A stretch of 64,000 nucleotides of DNA from Agromyces sp. 3263 (GTDB lineage: Bacteria; Actinomycetota; Actinomycetes; Actinomycetales; Microbacteriaceae), in the NCBI RefSeq assembly GCF_031456545.1, contig NZ_JAVDUV010000002.1:930001-994000 (forward strand), read 5' to 3'. This document shows positions 1-8,318 of this stretch, piece after piece; within the stretch, counting starts at the first letter, position 1, and the number at the start of each line of letters is the position of its first letter. A model generated the notes under the pieces. The model searched no databases, was not told the DNA's origin, and saw only the letters and a list, made by a program, of their open reading frames with translations. The position numbers and the translations under genes were made by a program.

Positions 1-331
1 CGCGAGCGGCGGCGAGCAGGTGGTCGGTGCCGCGGGTGCGCAGCGCGTTGGTCGCGGCGAACTCCTCGTCGAAGTGCTTGACGTCGCCCTCCATGGCGCT
101 GAGCCCGGTGAGCTCGTGCACGATCACGTCGGGCCGTGCGTCGAGCACGGCGGTGCGCACGGATGCCGCGTCGAGGCCGTCCATGACGACCCCCGTCGCC
201 CCGGCCGCCTCGATCGCGCCGAGGCGTTCCGGCTTCCGCGAGGTGCCGACGACCTCGTGGCCCGCAGCCACGAGCAGCGGCACCAACCTGGATCCCACGG
301 CGCCCGAGGCGCCGGCGATGAAGACTCGCAT
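1..331 (-). CDS. NAD(P)-dependent epimerase/oxidoreductase, partial
   Basis: The gene runs off the left edge, so only its first 110 codons are visible. It starts with ATG at 331 behind an AGGAAGGAA ribosome site (339-347). The N-terminus reads MRVFIAGASGAVGS, an extended-SDR Rossmann start with a GxxGxxG nucleotide-binding motif. A basic TSRKPERL stretch follows the second strand, as in NADP-preferring atypical SDRs of the NAD-dependent epimerase family. It is divergent from an ECF41-type sigma gene whose family is known to sit beside carboxymuconolactone decarboxylase, oxidoreductase or epimerase genes, so it is probably the sigma factor's target. The substrate cannot be told. The family call is firm; the regulatory link is inferred from context and the promoter match at 360-386. 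Confidence 0.85.
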   Translation of the reverse strand, partial: MRVFIAGASGAVGSRLVPLLVAAGHEVVGTSRKPERLGAIEAAGATGVVMDGLDAASVRTAVLDARPDVIVHELTGLSAMEGDVKHFDEEFAATNALRTRGTDHLLAAAR

Positions 332-359
332 GTGTCGATTCCTTCCTGTCACCCCCTCC

Positions 360-386
360 GACGGATCGGGCACCCGGTCTGTGACG
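360..386 (-). promoter_or_regulatory. Putative ECF41-dependent promoter
   Basis: Read on the minus strand, CGTCACA (380-386) is followed by a 16-base spacer (364-379) and CGTC (360-363). This is one base away from the TGTCACA-N16-CGTC promoter reported for ECF41 sigma factors (recalled from the literature). It lies about 30 bases upstream of the epimerase ATG at 331 and faces that gene. I see no matching promoter facing the sigma gene itself. Confidence 0.6.
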
Positions 387-441
387 GGCGGCGGCAGATC
401 TGCTCGGAACCTCTCCGATCGGCATGTGCCAAGCTCGGACC

Positions 442-1353
442 ATGCCCACCTCCACCGCGGAGCTCGGCGAGCTCCGGCCGCTCATGTTCTCGATCGCGTA
501 TCGCATGCTCGGCAGCGTGTCGGACGCCGAGGACGTCGTGCAGGAGGCATCCCTGCGCCTGCACGAGCGTTCGCGTTCGGGTGAGCCGATCGAGCGCCCC
601 GAGGCGTTCGCGTCGACCGTCGCGACGCGGCTCGCGATCGACGCGCTGCGTTCCGCGCGCCGCCGTCACGAGGTGTACCTGGGAACCTGGCTGCCCGAGC
701 CCCTGCCCGACGACGACCAGGATCCGGCGCACCGCGTCGAACGCGACGAGACCCTCTCGTTCGCATTCCTCGCGGTGCTCGAGCGGCTCGGACCTGTCGA
801 GCGGGCCGTGTTCCTGCTCCGCGAGGTCTTCGTGATGGACTACGCCGAGATCGCCGCGATCGTCGAACGCGACGAAGCGGCCTGCCGCCAGATCCTGCAC
901 CGAGCCCGGGCGCGCATCGCCGACGGCCGGCCGCGCTCGAAGACCGATGCCGCCCGCGACGCCGCCCTCCTCGACACGTTCTTCGCGGCGCTCGACGTGG
1001 GCGACGTCGACGCGCTCGCGAGCGTGCTCGCCGACGACGTGGCGTTCTACGCCGATGGCGGCGGCAAGGCGCCGGCGGTGCGGCATCCGCTGCACGGCAA
1101 CGTCACCGTGGCACGATTCCTGGCGGGCCTCGTGCGTCGCGGCGTGGGACTCCAGGTGCGCATGGAGCGCACCTGGATGAACGGCGACGCCGCACTGCGG
1201 GTGAGCAGCGCCGACGGCGCAACGCTGAGTCTGCTCATGGTGCACGTCGACGACGGCCGCATCTCGGTGATCGGCAACCAGCTCAACCCCGACAAGCTCC
1301 GCCACCTCGGACCGGTCGGCGACCTGAACGCCCTCGTCTCGGGGGATCACTGA
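442..1353 (+). CDS. sigJ: RNA polymerase sigma factor, ECF41 (SigJ-like) group
   Basis: This 303-residue extracytoplasmic-function sigma factor has sigma-2 (about 10-75) and sigma-4 (about 105-158) regions followed by a SnoaL-like C-terminal domain (about 170-300). The ECF41 hallmarks are all present: WLPEP at 83-87 between the two sigma domains, DGGGK at 205-209 and NPDKLRHL at 282-289. In this group the C-terminal extension replaces an anti-sigma factor and tunes promoter activation (family knowledge). The second ATG (442) is preferred because the sigma-2 region begins soon after it; an in-frame ATG also exists at 424. The neighbouring divergent epimerase-like gene matches the conserved ECF41 gene neighbourhood. 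The inducing signal is unknown. Confidence 0.92.
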   Translation: MPTSTAELGELRPLMFSIAYRMLGSVSDAEDVVQEASLRLHERSRSGEPIERPEAFASTVATRLAIDALRSARRRHEVYLGTWLPEPLPDDDQDPAHRVERDETLSFAFLAVLERLGPVERAVFLLREVFVMDYAEIAAIVERDEAACRQILHRARARIADGRPRSKTDAARDAALLDTFFAALDVGDVDALASVLADDVAFYADGGGKAPAVRHPLHGNVTVARFLAGLVRRGVGLQVRMERTWMNGDAALRVSSADGATLSLLMVHVDDGRISVIGNQLNPDKLRHLGPVGDLNALVSGDH

Positions 1354-1429
1354 GGCGGCGTCATCCCTCACCGGAGCAGCGGCTCTGGACGCGCTACCTT
1401 GGGGACACCGCAACAGAGAGGAGAGCCCG

Positions 1430-2011
1430 ATGGGCAAGGTGGTCATGTACAGCTCGGTGTCGATCGACGGCTTCATCGCCGACGAGCACGACCAGCCGGG
1501 GCCCCTGTTCGACTGGTTGGTCAGCGGTGACGTGCCCTTGGACGAGGGCGGCGTGCTGAAGGTGTCGCAGGCGTCCTACCACTACACCCGGTCGTACTGG
1601 GACCAGATCGGGGTGACGGTCGCCGGCCGCCACGTCTTCGACCTGACGGACGGCTGGGACGGGACGCCTCCGAGCGGGATCGATCACGTGGTCGTCGTGA
1701 CCCACCGGCCTCCGCCCGAGGGTTGGGACCCCGAGGCGCCGTTCCACTTCGTCGACGGCGTCGAAGCGGCCGTGGCCAGGGCGAAGGAGCTTGCGGGTGA
1801 CCGCATGGTCGAGGTCGCCGCCGGCGAGCTCGGCGGCCAGGCTTTTGCCGCGGGCCTGGTCGACGAGGTGCGCATGGACGTCGTGCCCGTCGTGTTCGGG
1901 TCGGGCAAGCGTTACTTCGGGTCGGTCGACGCACAGCACCTCCTGGAGGATCCAGACGCCGTGATCCAGGGCGAGCGGGTGCTTCACCTGCGATTCCAGG
2001 TGCGTCGCTGA
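1430..2011 (+). CDS. Dihydrofolate reductase / RibD C-terminal family protein
   Basis: A 193-residue protein that begins MGKVVMYSSVSIDGFIA, the usual first strand and substrate-site segment of the RibD-C/DHFR-like reductase fold. It ends with the family's glycine-rich NADPH-binding region and a VVPVVFGSGKRYF stretch. Members are NADPH-dependent reductases of mostly unknown substrate; they are not the housekeeping folate enzyme. A GAGAGGAGAG ribosome site precedes the ATG. The arfB gene follows after 14 bases in the same direction, so the two may be cotranscribed. The family call is sound; the physiological substrate is not known. Confidence 0.88.
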   Translation: MGKVVMYSSVSIDGFIADEHDQPGPLFDWLVSGDVPLDEGGVLKVSQASYHYTRSYWDQIGVTVAGRHVFDLTDGWDGTPPSGIDHVVVVTHRPPPEGWDPEAPFHFVDGVEAAVARAKELAGDRMVEVAAGELGGQAFAAGLVDEVRMDVVPVVFGSGKRYFGSVDAQHLLEDPDAVIQGERVLHLRFQVRR

Positions 2012-2025
2012 CCGAGCGGAGACCC

Positions 2026-2463
2026 ATGCCCGCCGCCCACCGTCCCGGCCTTCGGGTCGACTCGACCCTCACGATCCCCGAGTCCGAGCTGTCCTGGCGG
2101 TTCTCCAGGTCATCCGGCCCCGGCGGGCAGGGCGTGAACACGGCCGACTCCCGAGCCGAGCTCGTGTGGGATGTCGCGGGCTCGGCGACCCTCGCTCCGT
2201 ACCAGAGGGAGCAGATCCTCGAGCGCCTGAGCGGCCGGATCGTCGAGGGCGTGCTGACAGTCACGGCCTCCGAACATCGCGCGCAATTGCGCAACCGGGA
2301 AGCCGCGCGCGCTCGACTCGCCGTCCTCGTGGCCGAGGCGCTGCGACCCCCGCCGCCGACGCGACGACCGACGAGGCCGAGCCGCGGTGCCGCGGAACGA
2401 CGCTTGGACGCCAAGAAGCGGCGCACGGACGTCAAGCGACTTCGCCGCCCACCTCACGACTGA
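2026..2463 (+). CDS. arfB: Alternative ribosome-rescue peptidyl-tRNA hydrolase ArfB (YaeJ-like)
   Basis: This 145-residue protein has the class I release-factor-type catalytic loop SGPGGQGVN, with GGQ at residues 33-35. It lacks the codon-recognition domains of RF1/RF2. The C-terminal tail (about 108-145) is very rich in Arg and Lys, as in ArfB, where it enters the empty mRNA channel of a stalled ribosome (family knowledge). Its role would be hydrolysis of peptidyl-tRNA on non-stop ribosomes. It follows the DHFR-like gene closely. Length and architecture fit the family well. Confidence 0.92.
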   Translation: MPAAHRPGLRVDSTLTIPESELSWRFSRSSGPGGQGVNTADSRAELVWDVAGSATLAPYQREQILERLSGRIVEGVLTVTASEHRAQLRNREAARARLAVLVAEALRPPPPTRRPTRPSRGAAERRLDAKKRRTDVKRLRRPPHD

Positions 2464-2511
2464 CCGGCGAGGCGGCATCCCCCCGGTTGCGACCCGATCT
2501 GGGCGAGATTG

Positions 2512-2540
2512 TTGATCAATCTCCGCGAGCACCGTAGGGT
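2512..2540 (+). promoter_or_regulatory. Probable promoter of the secreted peptidase gene
   Basis: TTGATC (2512-2517) and TAGGGT (2535-2540) are separated by 17 bases, a good housekeeping-type promoter. The -35 element lies inside an inverted repeat GAGATTG-N5-CAATCTC (2505-2523), so a regulator may also bind here. Transcription would start near 2547, leaving a leader of about 65 bases before the GTG at 2612. Confidence 0.55.
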
Positions 2541-2556
2541 CCTGAGTGACCGCAGG

Positions 2557-2572
2557 GGGACAACGTTGTCCC
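2557..2572. promoter_or_regulatory. LacI-type palindromic operator
   Basis: GGGACAACGTTGTCCC is a perfect 16-base palindrome with the AACGTT core typical of LacI-family operators. It lies just downstream of the proposed transcription start of the PepX-like gene, a position suited to repression. Confidence 0.55.
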
Positions 2573-2579
2573 TCTCGTG

Positions 2580-2593
2580 GGAAAGCGCTCTCC
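2580..2593. promoter_or_regulatory. Second LacI-like operator candidate
   Basis: GGAAAGCGCTCTCC is a 14-base palindrome with one mismatch around AGCGCT, resembling the CebR-type operator class of actinobacteria. Read on the other strand it differs at only two positions from the site at 26268-26281 upstream of another secreted peptidase gene. Confidence 0.4.
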
Positions 2594-2611
2594 TCTGACG
2601 GAAGGACCTCA

Positions 2612-4513
2612 GTGAAATCCAGAGTTCTCGCCATCGCCGGCTCGGTGGCCATCGCCGTACCCCTGGCACTCGGCACGGCGGGTGCCGCCAGCGCCGCCGC
2701 GGCCGACACTCCGCCAGTCACGCTCGTCGACAACACCACCGCCCCGATCTACGACTACGCCGACGCCATTCGCGAGACCGTGTGGGTCGATGCTCCCGAC
2801 CTCGACGGCGACGGTGTCGACGAGCGGATCGCCACCGACATCATCCGGCCCCGGGAGCTGGACGGCAACGCCCGCATCCCGATCATCATGGACGCGAGCC
2901 CCTACTACCTGAGCTCCGGGCGAGGGAACGAGGCTGAGCGCAAGGAGTACGACGCGGCCGGCAACCTCGTCAAGTTCCCGCTGTACTACGACAACTACTT
3001 CGTGCCGCGCGGCTACGCCTACGTCGCCGTCGACATGGCCGGCACCGCCCGTTCGACCGGTTGCACCGACGAGGGAGGTCGTTCCGACATCGAGTCGGTC
3101 AAGGCCGTCGTGGAGTGGCTGGACGGCCAGGGCGTCGCGTACGACGCGAGCGGCACGGTCGTCGCGGCGGACTGGAGCAACGGCAGGACCGGCATGATCG
3201 GCAAGTCCTATGACGGGACCCTCGCCAACGGTGTCGCTGCCACCGGCGTCGACGGCTTGAAGACGATCGTGCCGATCAGCGCCATCAGCTCCTGGTACGA
3301 CTACAACCGCTGGCAGGGCGCAGTGAAGTCCAACAACTACCCGAGCAGCCTGTCCCGGTCCGTCGCATCCAATCGCACCATCGAAACCGACTGCTCGGCT
3401 CGGCTGAACTGGATGAACGCCAACGACGGTGACGAGACCGGTGCCTACACCGACTTCTGGGCCGAGCGCGACTACCGGGATGGCACCTCCTACGACGTGT
3501 CCAAGGTCAAGGCCAGCGTGTTCATCGTGCACGGACTGCAGGACACGAACGTCAAGACGATGAACGCCTCGAAGTGGTGGGAGGACCTCGGCGAGCAGGG
3601 GGTCCTCCGCAAGATGTGGCTCACCCGCCTCGGGCACGTGGACCCCTTCGACTCCGAGCGCGCACTGTGGGTCGACACGCTCCACCGATGGTTCGACCAC
3701 GAGCTCATGGACATCGACAACGGCATCGACCGTGAGCCCGCCGTCAGCGTCGAGACCGCGCCGAACCAGTGGGAGCAGTCGCCCACCTGGCCGATCTCCT
3801 CGGCCCGCACCCAGACGCTGAACCTGCACGCCGACGGCACGCTGATGCTGGGCAGGCAGGACCGTTCCACGGCCAGCTACATCAACTCCACGTCGCTGAG
3901 CGAGGCGAACGCGGTCAAGATCGGCGACAACGCCAACCGGCTGCAGTTCCTCACCGGCACGACCAAGCACGACGTCCGGATCTCGGGCACGCCGACCCTC
4001 GACCTCGACGTCACGCACGGCGCCCCGGTCGGGCAGGTGTCGGTCATGCTGGTCGACTACGGCGTGATGGACCGCGTCAGCGCCTCCGGCGACGGCGCGC
4101 AGACGCTGGGCACGGAGTCCTGCTGGGGACCGGCGACAGCAACCGACGACGCCTGCTACTTCGACGTCACCAAGCGCATCTCGAGCACCGAGCTGCAAGT
4201 GCTGGCCCGGGGCTGGGCTCGCCTGGATGGGGCCGGCAACCACAAGGTCACCGTCGAACTGGCTGCCAACGACGTCGTCGTCCCGGCAGGTCACCAGCTC
4301 GGCGTGGTGATCAGTGGCAGCCGCAACGGCGTCCTCGCGGTCGACACCGCAGCGACGACCTACACGGTCGACCTCAGCGGCTCGAAGCTCAATCTCCCCG
4401 TCTCGGGTCCGATGGCGGGCTTCGGCCCTGGTCACCTGACCGCGAAGGACACCGAGCACCTGAGCCCGGGAACGTTGGCCAACCTCGACGAAACGGTGTG
4501 GCCCGGCAACTGA
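2612..4513 (+). CDS. Secreted CocE/NonD-family hydrolase, Xaa-Pro dipeptidyl-peptidase-like
   Basis: The product is 633 residues with a Sec-type signal peptide (about 1-30, hydrophobic core then AGAASAAA), so it is exported. The body is an alpha/beta hydrolase of the X-Pro dipeptidyl-peptidase (S15) and CocE group. The nucleophile Ser199 lies in GKSYDG, the likely acid Asp311 in HGLQDTNV, and the base His342 in LGHVDPF. A C-terminal jelly-roll domain (about 430-620) completes the family architecture. The GTG at 2612 is chosen because GGAAGGA precedes it and the signal peptide starts there. Palindromic operator-like sites at 2557-2593 suggest LacI-type control. It probably cleaves X-Pro dipeptides or acyl esters outside the cell; the exact substrate is not certain. 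Confidence 0.88.
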   Translation: MKSRVLAIAGSVAIAVPLALGTAGAASAAAADTPPVTLVDNTTAPIYDYADAIRETVWVDAPDLDGDGVDERIATDIIRPRELDGNARIPIIMDASPYYLSSGRGNEAERKEYDAAGNLVKFPLYYDNYFVPRGYAYVAVDMAGTARSTGCTDEGGRSDIESVKAVVEWLDGQGVAYDASGTVVAADWSNGRTGMIGKSYDGTLANGVAATGVDGLKTIVPISAISSWYDYNRWQGAVKSNNYPSSLSRSVASNRTIETDCSARLNWMNANDGDETGAYTDFWAERDYRDGTSYDVSKVKASVFIVHGLQDTNVKTMNASKWWEDLGEQGVLRKMWLTRLGHVDPFDSERALWVDTLHRWFDHELMDIDNGIDREPAVSVETAPNQWEQSPTWPISSARTQTLNLHADGTLMLGRQDRSTASYINSTSLSEANAVKIGDNANRLQFLTGTTKHDVRISGTPTLDLDVTHGAPVGQVSVMLVDYGVMDRVSASGDGAQTLGTESCWGPATATDDACYFDVTKRISSTELQVLARGWARLDGAGNHKVTVELAANDVVVPAGHQLGVVISGSRNGVLAVDTAATTYTVDLSGSKLNLPVSGPMAGFGPGHLTAKDTEHLSPGTLANLDETVWPGN

Positions 4514-4518
4514 CCCGA

Positions 4519-4555
4519 GCCGGAGGCGCCGGCCACCACGGCGGTCGCCTCCGGC
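4519..4555 (+). terminator. Hairpin terminator after the PepX-like gene
   Basis: A perfect 10-base stem GCCGGAGGCG / CGCCTCCGGC with a 17-base loop begins five bases after the stop codon. There is no T-run, as is usual for this G+C content. Confidence 0.6.
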
Positions 4556-4558
4556 GGC

Positions 4559-4600
4559 GAGCTCAGCGGCATTCGGACGATTCCGGATGCCGCTGGGCTC
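4559..4600 (+). terminator. Second tandem hairpin
   Basis: A 19-base stem (4559-4577 with 4582-4600) closes on a four-base loop CGAT. Two G-U pairs are needed on the plus-strand RNA. It follows the first hairpin by three bases and may act as backup terminator. Bases 4601-4713 hold nothing recognisable. Confidence 0.6.
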
Positions 4601-4713
4601 GTGCTCCGACGATCACGCGGTCACCCGCCCGCCGACGGCTACCACGTGACCCTCCACGATCGCGCCTGATTCATCCCTCGCCGCCGACGGCGCGTCCTGG
4701 CTCGACGCAGGCG

Positions 4714-5385
4714 TCAGTCGTCGGTGTCGGTCCAGGACGCGATGTCCACGCCGTGGTTGTCGGGCGACGCGAGCGTCCACCACGAGGGGGCGTGCGAATC
4801 ATCGACGAGTCGTCCGCCGGCGGCCAGCACGGCGTCCACCCGCGCTTCGGCCCGGTCGGCCGGCACGAAGACGTCGAAATGCGTGCGGCCTCTGCCGCGA
4901 GCGTCGCCGGTGATCGGGTTGAAGGCGAGCTGCGGTCCGCAGCGGAGCGGATCGACGGCATCCGTGTCTCCGAACTCCTCGTAGCCCAGCGCGGCGGTGA
5001 AGAACGGTCGGACGTCGACCTCGGACTGCTGGGCGACGTAGATGCCGATCGACTGCGCCATCGAGGGATCCGGCGTCAGCACCAGTTCGGCGGCAGCCCG
5101 GGACACGGCAGCAGCGAAATCCGCTGCGACCGCCGAGATTCCGTCCGGGCTGCGGTATGGGATGCGGACCACGATGCCCTCAGGGCGAAGGTCGACGTCC
5201 GGCTGCACGCCGAGTCGCTCGGCGGCGGCGACGACCGGGGCCACGAGGGCGGCCGCGTGGCTCAGGGAGCTCGCCCTGAAGACCGCCTGCGGACCGGTGC
5301 CCGTGACTCGCCAGTCGGAGACGCCCGGTGCTCGGTGGAACTCGGCGGCAGAGATCCAGTCGGCCCCGCCCGTCGCTGCAGCCAT
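4714..5385 (-). CDS. VOC-family protein with a pterin-dehydratase-like N-terminus
   Basis: A 223-residue two-part protein. Residues about 10-105 resemble the 4a-hydroxytetrahydrobiopterin dehydratase fold (AERLGVQPDVDLRPEGIVVRI...). The catalytic HHPD-type motif reads GVQPDV here, so that activity is probably lost. Residues about 115-220 form a glyoxalase-like VOC domain (THFDVFVPADRAEARVDAVL and PDNHGVDIASW). The start at 5385 follows GGAG with good spacing; another ATG lies at 5397. Such fusions are common in actinobacteria and uncharacterised. The next gene (DUF1801) lies 39 bases upstream on the same strand. Confidence 0.78.
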   Translation of the reverse strand: MAAATGGADWISAAEFHRAPGVSDWRVTGTGPQAVFRASSLSHAAALVAPVVAAAERLGVQPDVDLRPEGIVVRIPYRSPDGISAVAADFAAAVSRAAAELVLTPDPSMAQSIGIYVAQQSEVDVRPFFTAALGYEEFGDTDAVDPLRCGPQLAFNPITGDARGRGRTHFDVFVPADRAEARVDAVLAAGGRLVDDSHAPSWWTLASPDNHGVDIASWTDTDD

Positions 5386-5424
5386 CTTGGACTCCATTCC
5401 CGAGCTGTCGAGGCTCGGCGGGCC

Positions 5425-5865
5425 TCAGCCGACCGCCTTGCGGACGAGCTGTGTGATCTGCTGCTCCACCGCCGGCGTCCACTTGCGGATCGCGAAGCCG
5501 ATGGGCCACAGGTCGCCGTCGTCGAGTCGCGCGCGGTCCTCGAAACCGATGGTCGCGTAGCGGGTCTTGAACTTGGCCGCGGCCTGGATGAAGACGACGA
5601 TCTTGCCCTCGGCGTTGGCGAACCCGGGCATGCCGTAGTAGGTCTTCGGCACGAGGTCGGGCGCGACCTCGGTCACCACCTTGTAGAGGCCCTCGGCGAG
5701 CACCTTGTCGTCGGGCTCCATCTCCGCGATCGCATCGCGCACGGCCTTGTCCCCCGCCTCGCGGTTCTTACCGGCCTTCTCCTGCTCGCGCAGCTCCTTG
5801 GCGCGCTGCTTGACCGCATCGCGCTCCTCGGCCGTCAGCCCTCCGGACGTGTCGCTCTTGGCCAT
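5425..5865 (-). CDS. DUF1801 (YdhG-like) domain protein
   Basis: A 146-residue soluble protein. The N-terminal third is a charged helix rich in Lys, Glu and Arg; residues about 50-146 match DUF1801, with PKTYYGMPGFA and FKTRYATIGFED segments. The family has an SRPBCC-unrelated alpha/beta fold and no settled function, although one branch has been linked to iron handling. The ATG follows GAAGGGAAC. It may share a transcript with the VOC gene downstream. Confidence 0.82.
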   Translation of the reverse strand: MAKSDTSGGLTAEERDAVKQRAKELREQEKAGKNREAGDKAVRDAIAEMEPDDKVLAEGLYKVVTEVAPDLVPKTYYGMPGFANAEGKIVVFIQAAAKFKTRYATIGFEDRARLDDGDLWPIGFAIRKWTPAVEQQITQLVRKAVG

Positions 5866-6012
5866 CGTGGTGTTCCCTTCGCGGATCCTGCTCGTCTGCG
5901 ACCCGGCATCGGGCCGTCGAGCTCAGGCTAGCGAGCCGCGATCTTCGGGCGCTTCTCCGAAACTGCTCCGATCCGGATGCCGCCGCGTGCACGCCGTGGG
6001 TCGCGCCAGGGC

Positions 6013-6633
6013 TCAGCCGTCGAGCCGAGCGGCGATGCGCTCGAGCTCCGGCAGCAGTTCGACGAACGCCAGCGCGCGGTGGCTCCGCGCGTCCTTCTCC
6101 GCGGGCTGCAGTTCGGCGGCGGTGACCTCGAGGCCCTCGGGCTCGAAGATCGGATCGTAGCCGAATCCGTGCGAGCCGCGCGGCTCGTAGGCCAGGCTGC
6201 CGCGCCAGGAGCCCTCGGCGACGAACTCGTGCCCGCCGGCCAACACCGAGTCGGGCACGACCAGCGCGATGGTGCAGTGGAACTCGGCGCCGCGGTTCGG
6301 TCGGCGCACGTCGGCGAGCTGCCCGAGCAGCAGCTGCACGTTGGCCTCGTCGCCGGCCGCCTCGCCGGCCCAGCGGGCAGAGAAGATGCCAGGGGCGCCG
6401 CCGAGCACGTCGACCATGATGCCCGAGTCGTCGGCGAGCGCGATCCGGCCGGTGTGCGCTGCAGCGGTGCGCGCCTTGATGAACGCATTGTCGGCGAAGG
6501 TCAGCCCGTCCTCGACAGGTGAGGGCCCGTCGTAGGGCAGTACGACCGCCTGCGGCATCCGCTCGCCGATGATCCGCTGGAACTCGCGGACCTTCTTCGC
6601 GTTGTGGGTCGCGAGCACGAACTCGAGGCTCAT
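6013..6633 (-). CDS. rdgB: Non-canonical purine NTP pyrophosphatase RdgB/HAM1
   Basis: A 206-residue protein that removes dITP, dUTP-like and XTP nucleotides by hydrolysis to the monophosphate and PPi, keeping them out of DNA and RNA. The substrate loop THNAKK (residues 9-14), [24 protein letters not shown] and [11 protein letters not shown] are the family signatures, and length is normal. The ATG at 6633 overlaps the rph stop codon by four bases (ATGA), so translation is coupled. It is the last gene of the murI-rph-rdgB operon, a common actinobacterial order. Confidence 0.96.
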   Translation of the reverse strand: MSLEFVLATHNAKKVREFQRIIGERMPQAVVLPYDGPSPVEDGLTFADNAFIKARTAAAHTGRIALADDSGIMVDVLGGAPGIFSARWAGEAAGDEANVQLLLGQLADVRRPNRGAEFHCTIALVVPDSVLAGGHEFVAEGSWRGSLAYEPRGSHGFGYDPIFEPEGLEVTAAELQPAEKDARSHRALAFVELLPELERIAARLDG

Positions 6634-7406
6634 GCCCCGGCCGCCTCCGCGCCGGCGGCGAGCGCTGCAACCTGCAGCCGCGTGAGCTCCGCCGTGCCCG
6701 ACAGGGCGAGGTCGAGCAGCGCGTCGAGCTCGCGACGGTCGAACGGCGCGCCCTCGGCGGTGCCCTGCACCTCGACGAAGAGGCCGCGGCCCGTGGCCAC
6801 GACGTTCATGTCGGTCTCGGCCCGCACGTCCTCGACATAGGCGAGATCGAGCATGGGCGTGCCGTCGATGATGCCGACCGACACGGCCGAGACGGTGTCG
6901 ATGAGCGGCTTCGCCTTCTGCCCGATGAACTTCTGCGTCCGTGCCCACTCGATGGCGTCGGCGAGCGCGAGGTAGGCGCCGGTGATGGCGGCCGTGCGCG
7001 TGCCGCCGTCGGCCTGCAGCACGTCGCAGTCGATCTGGATGGTGTTCTCGCCGAGGCCCTTGGTGTCGACGACGGCACGCAGGCTCCGGCCGATGAGCCG
7101 GCTGATCTCGTGGGTGCGCCCGCCGATGCGGCCCTTCACGGACTCACGGTCGTTGCGCGTGTTGGTCGCGCGCGGCAGCATGGCGTACTCGGCGGTGACC
7201 CAGCCGCGGCCCTTGCCGTTCATCCAGCGCGGCACGCCGTTCGTGAAGGACGCCGTGCAGAGTACCTTCGTCTCGCCGAACGACACCAGCGCGCTGCCCT
7301 CGGCGTGGGCGCTCCAGCCGCGTTCGAAGGTCACCTTCCGCAGCTCGTCGGCGGCACGGCCGTCGGCGCGAACCAGGTTCGCCTGGGGGTCGGATGCCTC
7401 GGTCAT
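6630..7406 (-). CDS. rph: Ribonuclease PH
   Basis: A 258-residue phosphorolytic 3'-5' exoribonuclease acting on tRNA 3' ends. It contains [11 protein letters not shown] near the start, [14 protein letters not shown], the NDRESVKGR motif and [23 protein letters not shown]; all are characteristic of RNase PH. The start is placed at 7406 because AGGAGAACGC precedes it and it overlaps the murI stop in an ATGA; an upstream in-frame ATG at 7427 lacks this. It sits between murI and rdgB, overlapping both by four bases, so all three are likely translationally coupled. Confidence 0.96.
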   Translation of the reverse strand: MTEASDPQANLVRADGRAADELRKVTFERGWSAHAEGSALVSFGETKVLCTASFTNGVPRWMNGKGRGWVTAEYAMLPRATNTRNDRESVKGRIGGRTHEISRLIGRSLRAVVDTKGLGENTIQIDCDVLQADGGTRTAAITGAYLALADAIEWARTQKFIGQKAKPLIDTVSAVSVGIIDGTPMLDLAYVEDVRAETDMNVVATGRGLFVEVQGTAEGAPFDRRELDALLDLALSGTAELTRLQVAALAAGAEAAGA

Positions 7407-8248
7407 GCGTTCTCCTGTCGAAGCCATGCGGGGTGGGGAAGGGTGAGCGCGCCGGTCTCGACGAGCTCGACACTCGGGATCTCGGGGGCGATCAGTCGGT
7501 GGGCGAGGTCGAGGAACGCGCTCGTGGAGCCGCCCGTCGCCTCGTAGCGGTACGTGGGCGGCAGCGCGGATCGACGCTCCATGCCGTTCGACACGAGCAC
7601 CCGGTAGACGTCGTTCGCCGTCTCGACGTCGCTCGAGACGAGGGCGACCTGCTCCCCCATCACGTACGAGATGGCGCCCTTCAGGAACGGGTAGTGGGTG
7701 CAGCCGAGCACGAGCGTGTCGACGTTCGCGTCGCGGAGGGGTGCGAGGTACTCCTCGGCGACGGCCAGCAGCTCGTCACCGCTCGTCACGCCCGCCTCGA
7801 CGAACTCGACGAACCTGGGGCAGGCGGCGGAGAACAGCTCGAGGTGCGGGGCCGCGGCGAACGCGTCGTCGTACGCGCGCGACTGCACCGTGCCGACCGT
7901 GCCGATCACGCCCACGCGACCGTTGCGGGTGGTGGCCACCGCCCGGCGCACGGCCGGCTGGATCACCTCGACGACCGGAACGTCGTAGCGTTCGCGGGCA
8001 TCCCGGAGCATGGCCGACGACGCGGTGTTGCAGGCGATCACGAGCATCTTCACGCCCTGCGCCACGAGGTCGTCGAGCACGGCGAGCGCATAGCCGCGCA
8101 CGTCGGCGATCTTCTTCGGGCCGTACGGCGAGTGCTCGAGGTCGCCGATGTAGAGGATCGACTCGTGCGGCAGCTGGTCCTTCACGGCACGTGCGACCGT
8201 GAGACCGCCGACGCCGGAGTCGAAGATCCCGATCGGTGCATCCGTCAC
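7403..8248 (-). CDS. murI: Glutamate racemase
   Basis: A 281-residue cofactor-independent racemase that makes D-glutamate for peptidoglycan. Two catalytic cysteines are visible: Cys73 in IACNTASS and Cys183 in [21 protein letters not shown] at the start and [11 protein letters not shown] are family hallmarks. The GTG at 8248 follows TGAGGACC with normal spacing, so it is preferred over upstream starts. It heads the murI-rph-rdgB operon and is divergent from pncB across 67 bases. Confidence 0.96.
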   Translation of the reverse strand: MTDAPIGIFDSGVGGLTVARAVKDQLPHESILYIGDLEHSPYGPKKIADVRGYALAVLDDLVAQGVKMLVIACNTASSAMLRDARERYDVPVVEVIQPAVRRAVATTRNGRVGVIGTVGTVQSRAYDDAFAAAPHLELFSAACPRFVEFVEAGVTSGDELLAVAEEYLAPLRDANVDTLVLGCTHYPFLKGAISYVMGEQVALVSSDVETANDVYRVLVSNGMERRSALPPTYRYEATGGSTSAFLDLAHRLIAPEIPSVELVETGALTLPHPAWLRQENA

Positions 8249-8303
8249 GGTCCTCAAGCTTAGGCGAGCGTCGCGGGACACCGACCCGCCCGCGGCCGAC
8301 CAG

Positions 8304-8318
8304 TAGGCTGACCGTGTG
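8304..8318 (+). promoter_or_regulatory. Leaderless-type -10 element and start of pncB
   Basis: TAGGCT (8304-8309) stands six bases before the GTG start, so transcription would begin at the start codon. No ribosome site is visible. The same arrangement recurs before several other genes in the window. Confidence 0.5.

Noticed and set aside
6634-6948. A longer RdgB frame starting 315 bases upstream
   Set aside because: The extension lies inside rph, and the ATG at 6633 overlaps the rph stop as in coupled operons.
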